Assembly (NCBI GenBank): GCA_903772945.1
Contig: CAICTM010000145.1
Location: 42,755 to 106,754, forward strand
Reading direction: 5' to 3'
Source of the DNA: Seminavis robusta
Lineage: Eukaryota > Bacillariophyta > Bacillariophyceae > Naviculales > Naviculaceae
Length of the DNA stretch: 64,000 nt
In this document: piece by piece, positions 31,029 through 40,316 of the stretch
How positions within the stretch are numbered: the first letter of the stretch is position 1
How the letters are laid out: each line of letters starts with the position of its first letter
Made by a program: the position numbers and the translations under genes
Notes under the pieces: model-generated
Told to the model about the DNA's origin: nothing
The model's database searches: none
Seen by the model: only the letters and a program-made list of their open reading frames with translations

Positions 31029-32236
31029 TGCAAGTCCTGTAGTCTAGCTAGTAATGTCTCTTGATCATGCAATGGCTTTTGCAGAATTTGAATATTGTGT
31101 GCCTTCCATCTTCCATCATCCAATGGACGTCAGTGGCTTGAATTTACTAAAGATATGCCGAATCCAGCACCTGACCCCTAATGGAGTTCGCATTGTAAGG
31201 AGATGTGAGGAGTTGGCGCGCACCGGGCGACAGTAACTCGTCTTCAAAACGCTGTTGTACCGTACTAATCACACTGTAGATTGAAGCATGCAATTGTATC
31301 CACGGCACTCCGCGAATTCCTTCCTCATGCTGATACCTGGTACTTGTGGCGGCCCGCTATGTCTTCCAGGTGCCGGTATGCCTACCGTAGCTAGATCATC
31401 AGAAACACAGAAATCATCAACGAGCCTCGACTCTAGCTAGAGCTAGCTAGAGATCCAAAGCAAAGCTAAAATCGAACAAACCACTTCTTGCTGAGCTGGT
31501 ACCACATCATCAGCAAGATGCCGCAGCAGCAGCAAAATGGTTCTACTAATATTTAAAAAAGCAATTCCACGATTGAAGCATCATCTTCGGCCATGTGCTT
31601 TTTAGTCCCGACAACGCGAGAACACGAGAAAACCTGAAGCGGTGCATGTTCATGCGCCGAAATTTTGCGGGAGAAACTGTTTCAGATCTTTCAGCAGCCA
31701 ATGTATTGCTCAACGGCTTCATCACGCGGAACCCCGCCGCATGCGGTGGCTGCATCAACGGCTCTTGCTTGTGGATGCTATGTTTACCTCCTACTGTAAA
31801 GGTTGAACAGGCACTGTGCTATGCCTATCAAAGGCCGATGCAGATGTTCCGGAAGCCGAGGGGAACAGAAGTACGCGTGTATGTGGTGCTGGAAAGCAAA
31901 AGATCGATCCTGCTCTTTCTAATAGAAATCTGCCTACAGGTATGCGAAACATTCATTCAGCATGCAGTCTATTCCACAAATTGCAAAGGACGTGTCGTTA
32001 CGTTTGCTTCGCAAGCTAAGATAGCCTCAGCGTAACGTGCACCGCTAAAGTCTTCATGAAAACCTCGAACCTGTCCGTCTGATCAGTTGATGCAAACGTC
32101 AACTCATTCATTCATTCTATTAGTTCACTCATTTATTATTCAACATCTGCAGTGAAGCAGTTGCGTCTTTGGGGCTTCCATTGTCCATTGTATCGTATCA
32201 TCATAGCCAATTGAGTTGGCCCCGCCCCATCAACCA
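31029..32236. promoter_or_regulatory. Divergent intergenic region
   Basis: About 1.2 kb between two divergent start codons. A CTAGCTAGAGCTAGCTAGAG palindromic cluster lies at 31433-31452. An open stretch at 31595-32035 lacks an ATG in a convincing position, and I do not call it. Confidence 0.45.
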
Positions 32237-32848
32237 ATGACGGTCATGTCGCAAATAAACGAGTTCCTTTGCCTGGTTTTCTATGCGGCGCTCCTTCTGG
32301 TGACGCTGGCAACATTGACGGCAACATTCATCAACTACCACTTGTTTCCTTTGGACACTGACAATCTGGCCTGGTCGAATGCATGGTTGCTGGCGTACGT
32401 GATTGACTACTACGGAGTTTGTCTCTGTTTCTGCGGTGTGATTGTGGCAACAGAGGCAGTTTGGTGGACGGCCATGCTGTGGTCTTGTTCGTGTCTTGTT
32501 GTGGGAAGTCCAGCGTGTTGTCTGTATATTTTCTTGTGGATCACCAAGGAAGGTGGCACGCTACGACTGGAGCGAAGTGCCTTGGCAATGGAAATGCTGG
32601 CGGCGGCTGCTGCAGCAGCAAACCACGCCAGCAATGAACAGATCCATGTGACCCCGATTCTAGAGACACAAAAATATCAGTCTCCTGCAAGCAACAAAAC
32701 TGGCAGCAAGCGCCATCATGATGATCATCGTCATACCCGTCCTCCTCAGCGTCACCAGCACCACAACCACAAGAGTCGGCACTCCTCGCGGTCTCGGTCT
32801 CATTCTCGCTCCCGTGGCCATGACGTGGAACGGGCTGTTGTGCTGTGA
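32237..32848 (+). CDS. Small three-helix membrane protein resembling DUF1475
   Basis: The frame has 203 residues from the ATG at 32237; the open frame reaches 32216 but without an ATG. Three hydrophobic helices fill residues 10-110: LCLVFYAALLLVTLATLTAT, then WLLAYVIDYYGVCLCFCGVI, then an MLWSCSCLVVGSPACCLYIFL segment. The spacing and the W..AYVIDYY...W...LW...G....C.YI pattern resemble the plant/algal DUF1475 family; this is by eye only. The last 60 residues are rich in His, Arg and Ser (HHDDHRHTRPPQRHQHHNHK, then SRSRSHSRSRG). That tail could bind metal or be phosphorylated. Function is unknown. It converges on the GNAT gene, 230 bases away. Confidence 0.65.
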   Translation: MTVMSQINEFLCLVFYAALLLVTLATLTATFINYHLFPLDTDNLAWSNAWLLAYVIDYYGVCLCFCGVIVATEAVWWTAMLWSCSCLVVGSPACCLYIFLWITKEGGTLRLERSALAMEMLAAAAAAANHASNEQIHVTPILETQKYQSPASNKTGSKRHHDDHRHTRPPQRHQHHNHKSRHSSRSRSHSRSRGHDVERAVVL

Positions 32849-33080
32849 GGAAGCTGGTAACGGCGTCCACGAAACGACGCATGCTCTCAGATTGCAGCCA
32901 GGAATGGGTATACCGGTACGCACATCCACAGAAGCTACACAAAGCAATAGAATTCATTTTCATTTTCATAATTTATAGGCGAACGAATAGGCCAGTTGTC
33001 AACATGTATACCTTTGGTAGCTACTGGAAATCTTACTCGTATTGGGCACAGCACAAGATGATTTGTTGGATGTCGCAAGG

Positions 33081-33791
33081 CTAAATCGTCGTGGCAGATA
33101 GGTCCTTAGTCATGGTCATTCGCAAGGAAAAGCCCGTGGCTGTTCCTAGACCATGCAAGACGGCGTATATCCCCTTTGCCCGATAGGCAGAGTTTTGGTA
33201 CAGAGCAACGGCAGGAGTGTTGGAGGTATCAACTTCAAGCAGAATGGTGTCGGTCGACTGTGCCGAAAACCGTTCTGCTTCTTGCACCAATCGTTTGGCA
33301 ATGCCCAACCCACGAGCTTGGGGTCTTACAAAGACGTTGTTGATAATGAATGATTTACCATCTGCCTTGGGGCGACAATCGACAGTTCCAAGGATTCTAA
33401 ATGGTGGCAATCGGTCACGAGCGACAAGGCAAGTAGTGGTTCCCTGGATGGCCGACTTTGCATTGAGAAAGGACTCCTGATGCTTGAGCAGTTTCACCAC
33501 CGCACCATTATTATCACTACCATCTTCTTCTGCTTCAGCATTGACAGCAAAAGCAGTGGCACGACACTCTCTAATGCGATCCAGATCTTGGGGAAGGTTG
33601 GCAGGGGAAACCTCTACCCAGAGCGATGGCGATGGGGCCCTACCGGCACGCAGATCGAACGGCAACGGCAACGAGTATCCGCTCCAAGCATCGCAATCAT
33701 GGGACATCAATACGAGAGCAGTCAGTACTAGTTGCAATACTGCTAGAACATTAGGAAACACTCCTTTGTGGTTTGATCGACTCGTCATCAT
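33081..33791 (-). CDS. GNAT N-acetyltransferase, probably plastid targeted
   Basis: The frame has 236 residues from the ATG complementary to 33789-33791. Residues 12-36 form a signal peptide (VLAVLQLVLTALVLMS) ending CDA before Trp, a plausible diatom plastid signal cleavage with an aromatic +1 residue. The GNAT domain occupies about 55-225. Motif A is clear (VFVRPQARGLGIAKRLVQEA; acetyl-CoA-binding R/Q-x-x-G-x-G/A). The following LEVDTSNTPAVALYQNSAYR is the typical motif B with the Asn and Tyr of the family. GNAT enzymes move acetyl from acetyl-CoA to an amine; the substrate cannot be read from sequence. Plastid GNATs often acetylate protein N-termini or lysines. No intron. Confidence 0.8.
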   Translation of the reverse strand: MMTSRSNHKGVFPNVLAVLQLVLTALVLMSHDCDAWSGYSLPLPFDLRAGRAPSPSLWVEVSPANLPQDLDRIRECRATAFAVNAEAEEDGSDNNGAVVKLLKHQESFLNAKSAIQGTTTCLVARDRLPPFRILGTVDCRPKADGKSFIINNVFVRPQARGLGIAKRLVQEAERFSAQSTDTILLEVDTSNTPAVALYQNSAYRAKGIYAVLHGLGTATGFSLRMTMTKDLSATTI

Positions 33792-35407
33792 TGCTTTTGT
33801 GTTCTATCTATTTTGAGGTTTTCAACATTCCAGTTCATAGTAAAAGGGTATACTGACTAGCAGGCTACAGCAGACTAGCAGTCAGCAAGTATAGCGATCT
33901 TGAGCTTTTGATCAAGATAATTAAGGGGAACCACCGGAACACTCTGCTCAGCACAATGTGCGTGTAGTTGTTCTATCGACTTGCAAAGAATCATCGTTCA
34001 GTCACTGCCAGCATTCCCTCTGACTCGACTCCACAAAACAGAAGTGCAGAAGTTCTGGTTTCTTTGCAAAATGTGAGGAGGGAGTTTTGCATGCAAGGGC
34101 ACCTCGTGCGTCACCGCACAGATTCTCGTTCCGACACTTGATGGTATCGGCCGCTCTGCTAGCTTTTAAAGCTGCTACCGGTAGTATTGCTCCTTCGACA
34201 ACTCCTCCAAACCTCCAAGTCGATTGCCCACATGCCCACACCAAGCCGCCCCGCAAAGAAACAGGAATCGTTGTCTGCCTCATCATCACAAGTCAAGTCG
34301 ATTCTGCAAACAAAGGAGACAAGAAACTGTATGGAGATAACCCGTGCTAGCTAGATATGGATTGCCTGCCCAACGCACCTGTGCGACCGCGAGTGTTTCA
34401 CCAACCGTAACCATCTACCGTACCGGTACCGGTATGATGCAAGGCATCTTTAGAAATTAATGAATGCCTTTAGGGAACAGCCATGGATACCTTAACTTTC
34501 TTCAGTGCATGTAGCATGTGCTGTATCCTATACTGTATTGTTCGGGCTCAACCCGGGATATCGGTACTTCACAAGATTGGGAAATTGCAACGCACCGTGC
34601 GGTGCGGCGGAACGGCCCACGTACAGGGATCAGCTCAAACCCCGAGCTGAAACACAGCAATCAGGATAGGAGAGGTTTCTTGAATGGCAGCAAATTTATT
34701 GCGAGGTCCTCGACCACGTTTCCACGGAGCCTCTGCCAATCCGCTGCTGTGGATGCGGAGACCCGACAGCGCAGGATGAATTGTCGCGTCATTCCTTGAG
34801 AATCACAATTGTACGAAGAGATCCTTCCAGATTCCAAGTGGGACGTGACCATGACGGCGTTTGGTTTCCTTGATCGATGTCGTGGAACGATGCGTCTTTG
34901 TGTAGCAATGAGATACCTATGCTGTGCAAGCTCGTGGCCCATCTCGCCGAGAGTCAACTAGTCTAGCTAGTCCAAACGTCCTTGTGATTTGAGCACTTTG
35001 CCAGTTGCAAAGAAAGCCCGTGCCTTAAAGTGACGTTCGCGAGATTGCAAGGGAGGGAGCAGCCGAGAACGTGCTTACTTCAAGGATTGATTGATCATTC
35101 ATTAAAGAGGAAACCAGAGCGCACGATCACAAGTTTCGGGCCGAGTCGAGTCTCGTCCAGGACAAACAATCGCGGGTCAGCTTTGCGGCGTCGACACCGT
35201 CGACCCCGTTCGGGCCATGGTGTCAGGTCTTGGTATACCAGTGTCTATCATAAACGAACAACAGCCTTTTAAAAACATCTACCTTCATTTAGTAATTGAC
35301 TTTAAAAAGTCTGAAACTTGGACTAAGCACTTTTGAAGCAGGGGTGTGGGGCCTCACTTGGTCTCGTCAGCCACAGTGCACGAGTATCCTGCTGCTTTGC
35401 TTTCAAG
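33792..35407. other. Intergenic region without a supported gene
   Basis: About 1.6 kb between the GNAT start and the GFA stop. It has a TACCGTACCGGTACCGGTA palindromic cluster at about 34417-34435. The short open stretches lack start context, introns or recognisable domains. Confidence 0.5.
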
Positions 35408-35881
35408 TTATGGTTGAATCAAAGACCCGTCATTATTCATTTGATTGTTTGGAGGTCCCGTTTTGTACTTTGGTAGAGAATCATTTGCATCCATGGCTCT
35501 ATTTTCGTAGTTCATATGACACTTTGGGTGGTACTTGTCTGGTAGTTTCTGGTCAAGGGAGTCCTCTCCTCCAATGTGAAACGCTGGCGGGAAGAGTGCG
35601 ACAAAGGGGGCATCTTCTGGTTTCTGGTACAAAGGTACCAAACAGTCCTTGCAGCGACCTAGAATCATCTTTCCAAGTCCCTTGGTGATAACGACTTTAT
35701 CCTGGCCCTTGGTGTATTCCATAGTCGCTTTGACTCCCACAAGGTGCACCGGACTCACCGAGAGAGCCCAAGAACAAGCACGGCAATGACAAAGGAAACA
35801 AAACAAGAGATCCCCTTGCACATGGTACTCCACAGCGCCACACACACAGCGTCCCTTCTGATCAACCTTGTCGTCGGACAT
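35408..35881 (-). CDS. GFA/CENP-V-type zinc-binding protein
   Basis: The frame has 157 residues from the ATG complementary to 35879-35881, with no intron. The GFA fold signature is clear: GRCVCGAVEYHV (Cys12, Cys14), LCHCRACS (Cys31, Cys33, Cys36) and later CKDCLVPLY (two Cys about residues 77-80). These are the two zinc sites of the GFA superfamily. The domain ends near residue 125, and the last 30 residues are polar. The family includes glutathione-dependent formaldehyde-activating enzymes and CENP-V relatives. Most members have no proven substrate, so the enzyme name should not be taken literally. Confidence 0.8.
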   Translation of the reverse strand: MSDDKVDQKGRCVCGAVEYHVQGDLLFCFLCHCRACSWALSVSPVHLVGVKATMEYTKGQDKVVITKGLGKMILGRCKDCLVPLYQKPEDAPFVALFPPAFHIGGEDSLDQKLPDKYHPKCHMNYENRAMDANDSLPKYKTGPPNNQMNNDGSLIQP

Positions 35882-36921
35882 TTTACAATACAGAACTGTA
35901 CTGTAAAATCAAGACTAACAACTCAAATGAATGCAACCTGTTGCTCTAGCTAGGTACTAGTATGTTCTCGGCGGCGTAGAAAGCTGATTGCTCTGCCTGA
36001 TCAATGCTCAATGGTCCTGTCGTCGGAAGGTGCTGATGAAAAGATGGATATGTACGCACTTGGCGCCAATGATCGAATCCAGCAGAGTTGGTTGAACCGC
36101 GGGAAGAAGTTGGTGGGAGAAGGAAGAAAAGGCGCAGGAGTGGAGTGACGAGGGATGCTTACTGCAATGCGCAACAATGCTCTAGCTAGAGCTTGAAAGT
36201 ACTAGTAAACCCAAGGATTGGATTAGTAAAATGTCTCGGACAACCACGTGAAATCTCTCGTTGACTAGCTAGCTAAGCTTAGCTACCTGGTCCCTGAGCA
36301 TCAAACCACCTGGGACTCTGAATGGATCTAAAGACTGGGGTGCCCAAACCAGTTCAACGGTCAATCCAGAACTAGCCAGCTACGTTCCTAGAGTTTACCA
36401 TTGATTTTGACATTTTTAAAAGTACCGGTACTGATAAGAAATCCAGGTCAATTTCAAAGACGGGTCCACACACATGCTCACTAGCTAGACCCAGCTGCTG
36501 TCAAAAGGGTCCGGTCGGGTGGGTTTTCACAATCATGACACAAAAAGCACAGAAAGTAACACATCACATCACAAAACACTACATACAAGCATGGAGATAT
36601 TGCAAGATGGAGTACGGTACGGAACCATCATGATTCAAAGAGTGGACCATGGCTTTGTGGAGCGCATGGTGTGTGTCTTTGAAGCAAGTAGCCTGTGATA
36701 CCGGTACTGTAGCACTTGTATTCCTTCCTTCCACCCAAAAACGGCAACATCAAAAATCCATCCAATCAACGATCCACCTTCCATTCAACTAATAAAAAAA
36801 CTGCACCACTTGAAACGAAATCGCCTGTCACTCATTTTGTTCTGTTTTGATCTTGTCATCATGGGATTGCATATTGTTGTTTTCTATGTGTTTTGTTTGA
36901 TCTCATCAGTACATAGTTCTT
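35882..36921. other. Intergenic region without a supported gene
   Basis: About 1 kb. It contains several CTAGCTAG clusters (near 36180 and 36265) and an ACATCACATCACAAAACAC run near 36560. It also carries the 3' end region of the cyclophilin gene. Confidence 0.5.
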
Positions 36922-37602
36922 CTATTCCTCCTTGACTTCACCACAATCATGAATGAGGACTTCCTTCTTGGTGGTTCCTTGTGGCTTGGACCCAACTTTT
37001 TCCATTTTCCGGACAATATCCATTCCATCAATAACTTTTCCAAAGACGACATGTTTTCCATCGAGCCATTCTGTCTTTTCCGTGCAGAGGAAGAACTGAC
37101 TTCCATTGGTGTTGGGGCCGGCTGGATATAAAATTTTGATAAAATTAATATCGAAAAGTAAAATTGAAGTAAGAATCGTAAAACCGATATTTGGTGAAAA
37201 TTGATATTTGCATTTTTGTTCATTTTTCCATTTCTTACCATTGGCCATACTGAGAGTACCGGGTCCCGTATGTTTCAATTCAAAATTTTCATCTTTGAAT
37301 TTTTCTCCAAAAATGGATTTTCCTCCCGTTCCATTGTGATTGGTGAAATCTCCTCCTTGACACATGAACTCTGGAATGATTCTATGAAAGCTGCATCCCT
37401 TGAAGCCAAAGCCATACTGATGCGTACACAAGGCTCTGAAATTCTCTGCCGTTCGAGGCACTACATCCTTTCGCAATTCCATGGTGATGCGACCCACTTC
37501 CACTCCGCCAATTGAAATTTCAAAATACACTTTCGGATTGGGACCGTCTGTGGGAACGTCGGGATTCGCCGGGGCTTCAGGAGTCGATGATCCGCAGCCC
37601 AT
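36922..37602 (-). CDS. Cyclophilin-type peptidyl-prolyl isomerase with N-terminal MGCGSS
   Basis: There are two exons on the minus strand: 37239-37602 and 36922-37121. They are separated by a 117-base AT-rich intron that splits the family motif [15 protein letters not shown]; splicing restores it exactly. The product is 187 residues with a complete single cyclophilin domain (about 24-183). It has catalytic FHRIIPEF (Arg74), QGGDFT, GSQFF and the cyclosporin-contact Trp in TEWLDGKH. Cyclophilins catalyse cis-trans isomerisation of X-Pro bonds in folding and signalling. The N-terminus MGCGSSTPE fits N-myristoylation at Gly2 with Cys3 available for palmitoylation, so membrane attachment is likely. 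The first ATG is complementary to 37600-37602; choosing it gives this motif. Confidence 0.92.
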   Translation of the reverse strand: MGCGSSTPEAPANPDVPTDGPNPKVYFEISIGGVEVGRITMELRKDVVPRTAENFRALCTHQYGFGFKGCSFHRIIPEFMCQGGDFTNHNGTGGKSIFGEKFKDENFELKHTGPGTLSMANGKKWKNEQKCKYQFSPNIGFTILTSILLFDINFIKILYPAGPNTNGSQFFLCTEKTEWLDGKHVVFGKVIDGMDIVRKMEKVGSKPQGTTKKEVLIHDCGEVKEE

Positions 37603-38779
37603 TGTCAATCAAGTCAAAATTATAAAATAGAATAGAACTAGAAGTAGCTAGGCGACCAAGAAGCAAGCGCTGAAGGAGCTCAAGGAAAGTCGGCTGTTGA
37701 AAGAAAATCTTTGCTGTTGACACTTGACACCGGGACTTTGTCCAAAATGACCATCCAAACTATTGGCTTTTTAGCAGCCTTACATGCTTCTTTCGGCGAC
37801 CAGCAGAAAGACTGTGGACTCAACACCTGAGTGCAAGCACCTATGAGTTGGGCAGGAGCCTTGCTCTTCTTTCTGATGTGAGAAGAAAACTATTCAGCTC
37901 TGTTGAAGCCCTTCCCACTAGCTAGCTAGCTAGCTATAATAGAACTACTAGTACTCTAGCGAAATACAGCGGTAGCTCTTGGAATGAATGATCAATCATT
38001 TCTATAGTTAGAACAAACGAATGGTCAACCAACCATGTCTACAGGACGTTTGCTTCGCTCCAAGCCAAGTGCTCTACAGAATCTTGGTGAGTTAATTCCC
38101 CTACCGATACTGAAAACCAAGGAAGGAACATTGGCCGTGCTCTGTGTATATTTCAGGATTTCCAGCCACTTGACCATTCTGGGCATGGGCTCACCTGCAG
38201 CCATTGCGTATGGCTTTGTCCCAGGCAGGGACATCCACTTTCGTGGGCAAACGTTAGGATTTTCAAGTGTCCATTTTTTAGCAACTTCTTGGCATGTTTC
38301 TTCATGCATCAAAGTGACCATACCGGTACCGGTACGGTTCCGTGCAGTTGCTAAGCGATAGTACGGCGGTTCCTGTGACTCTCATCATCAGCCATCAATC
38401 ACACATGGATGGCTTTATCATTCTGGTATCGTACCGGTATGGTAGCCAACATCTATGATACTCAGTACCGTACCAAACATTTTAGAAAGGAGAAAAAGAC
38501 AGGCTGGTACTACTACTAGAGTAGCTAGCTAGTACATGTAGGTAGAAGGAACAAACAATACTTGTGCAGGTTTTCTAACATTCTTAAAAACTGTATTCCA
38601 AGTACTACATGTAATATGCAACAGTAACAAAAAAACAAAAAACATGTTTGTCCAACCATAGCATACCAGGTAGCATCCATCCAAGATCCATTGATCCAAC
38701 TCAACTCAACTCAACTGAATAGAAGGCCACCATGTGTACATCTATCTGTTCCCCTTGTAATCTGATATTGGTATCATTT
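37603..38779. other. Intergenic region with CTAG run and ambiguous open frames
   Basis: It has a (CTAG)n run at 37918-37936, an ACCGGTACCGGTACGG cluster near 38321 and an (AACTC)n run near 38698. Open frames of about 100 codons overlap on both strands at 38025-38361; neither is convincing. Confidence 0.45.
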
Positions 38780-39040
38780 TCATGCTGATGAAGAAGATGA
38801 GTAAACAGAAGCTTTTCCATCAGGACTTGAAAAGACTGACTCTACTGTCTTGGCATCCAGTGTCACTACTGTTTTGCCGTGGCCATTGCTACCCCAGGAA
38901 CAGGTAGAAGCAGAGTTGCTTCCATCCTGCATACTACTAGCAGCAGCAGCAGTAGGTGCACTCTTGTTGGAACCACCGAACAGTTCTGCCGTCTTTGGAT
39001 CCAGTGTTACCACTGTGGCTTTGGATTGCTGTTGGCCCAT
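38780..39040 (-). CDS. Small MGQ-x-QSK family protein, member 1 (unrecognised family)
   Basis: The frame has 86 residues from the ATG complementary to 39038-39040. It starts MGQQQSKATVVTLDPKTAEL, a good N-myristoylation context (Gly2, Ser6, Lys7). Two copies of a short motif are present: ATVVTLDPKTAELF at residues 8-21 and KTVVTLDAKTVESVF at about 56-70. They are joined by a Ser/Ala/Asn-rich linker and followed by a Ser-rich tail. A paralogue with the same start and the same two motifs lies at 50603-50914 on the other strand. Shared spacing and motif conservation support a real gene despite the size. I know no family with these features and assign no function; membrane attachment is inferred. 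Confidence 0.7.
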   Translation of the reverse strand: MGQQQSKATVVTLDPKTAELFGGSNKSAPTAAAASSMQDGSNSASTCSWGSNGHGKTVVTLDAKTVESVFSSPDGKASVYSSSSSA

Positions 39041-40199
39041 CTTCTAGCTAGCTTTGTTTCTTTCCTTCTCCTTCTTTCTTTGAGCCTGATGATGACCTTG
39101 GCAGAATTGATTTTGTGAAAGTACGATCGTTGTGTCCTTCGGCGAAGAATTTGAGGAAGCCCAATTCCCTTGCCTTCCTCCTGTGCCAGTGACAAGTTCA
39201 GCATGCATCCTGCCTGAGCGAGATGCCTGGCAACCACCAGCAAAACATTAGCAATAAATCACCGGTTTCCATACAGCTGTGACTGCGATGCTGGTCAGTT
39301 GAAGCGTTGAAGACATGAATGGATAAATCCCAGCAAAGCCGCAACCCAAGCTGCTTAACAAACATGTCTCGAATCTACGAGTAGGAACCCTTGAGATTTA
39401 AAGATCCCGTGAAGAAGGACACAAAAATGTCTATTGCAGGGTCGTTTGAGCTTAAAGACCGGTCATCTTCAAACACAGAAACAACCTGCGCGCTTGCCAG
39501 TGGGAATGGACGATTGAATGGAGGATGCAGGGAGGCTCGGGCTCTCAAAGCTCTCGAGCTCTCGAGAAGGTTGGCCAATAGAGAGATAAGGAGGCTACAT
39601 CAACACTGATACGAGGATACCAGGTAAATGTGTCAAAGGAGGCCGGTTGTGGACAGTCCAGCAGAGCTCAGTTGCCGCTGTACCCCACGGGCGACAACAT
39701 TCATTCACAGCTTTTGCACAGGAAATCCAAAGGTTCGCTCCATCCTTCACAAATCTTCTAAAAGTGATGACTCAGTCATCACATTTAAAGCAAGCAATGA
39801 CAATCTCCCTACCTGAAATGCCAACAACTGAGCCAACTTTTCGTTGTCCAAGGAGCTGTCAGCCCAAGGGCAAACAGATATGGTGCCGGTACATGTATAC
39901 AAATCCATTGTCCAGTCTGCCTTCCGTCTTCCCTCTGAGACTTCTTGACTCTTGACTCGTTAGACACGCAAGTTCTTACACATCCTTAAGGGGGCTTCCA
40001 CCATTACCTAACATGTGAAGTTGGCTGCCGGTAAAATCACGCATGACAACCCTACCGTATTTCACCCATGGAGGTTGGGTCAACCCACCCATTTGAACAT
40101 GCCTTCAGCCACAACCTGGATCCACTTTTGTAGTAATTGCTTCCAACCCGAGCTCGTGGGGTAGTGAAGCTTGGCTTGGCTTAGCCATAGAGTATCGTA

Positions 40200-40202
40200 T
40201 CA

Positions 40203-40238
<36 letters not shown>

Positions 40239-40316
40239 CTCAAGCATTCCAGTGATACAATTGACACCCTTCATTGCCACTGGAGGCAAGCAAGTTGCCA
40301 GCCACAAGTTAGTCAT
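40200..40316 (-). CDS. Candidate micropeptide with poly-Asp tail
   Basis: A complete ATG-to-TGA frame of 38 codons, from the complement of 40314-40316 to 40200-40202. It begins MTNLWLATCLPPVAMKGVNC, then ITGMLE, then twelve Asp encoded by a (GTC/GAC)12 microsatellite, then stop. A hydrophobic head joined to a purely acidic tail is an unusual but coherent design. The frame is too short to separate from chance. The Asp run may simply be a microsatellite that happens to be open. Confidence 0.3.
40203..40238. repeat. (GTC)12 trinucleotide microsatellite
   Basis: Twelve uninterrupted GTC triplets on the plus strand, read directly; on the minus strand they read GAC (Asp) in the micropeptide frame. 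Confidence 0.95.

Noticed and set aside
31595-32035. 146-codon frame upstream of the three-helix protein
   Set aside because: Starts without ATG, has no recognisable domain and sits in the divergent promoter region.
38025-38361. Overlapping frames of about 100 codons on both strands
   Set aside because: Neither has a domain, start context or homologue; they overlap completely, and at most one could be real.
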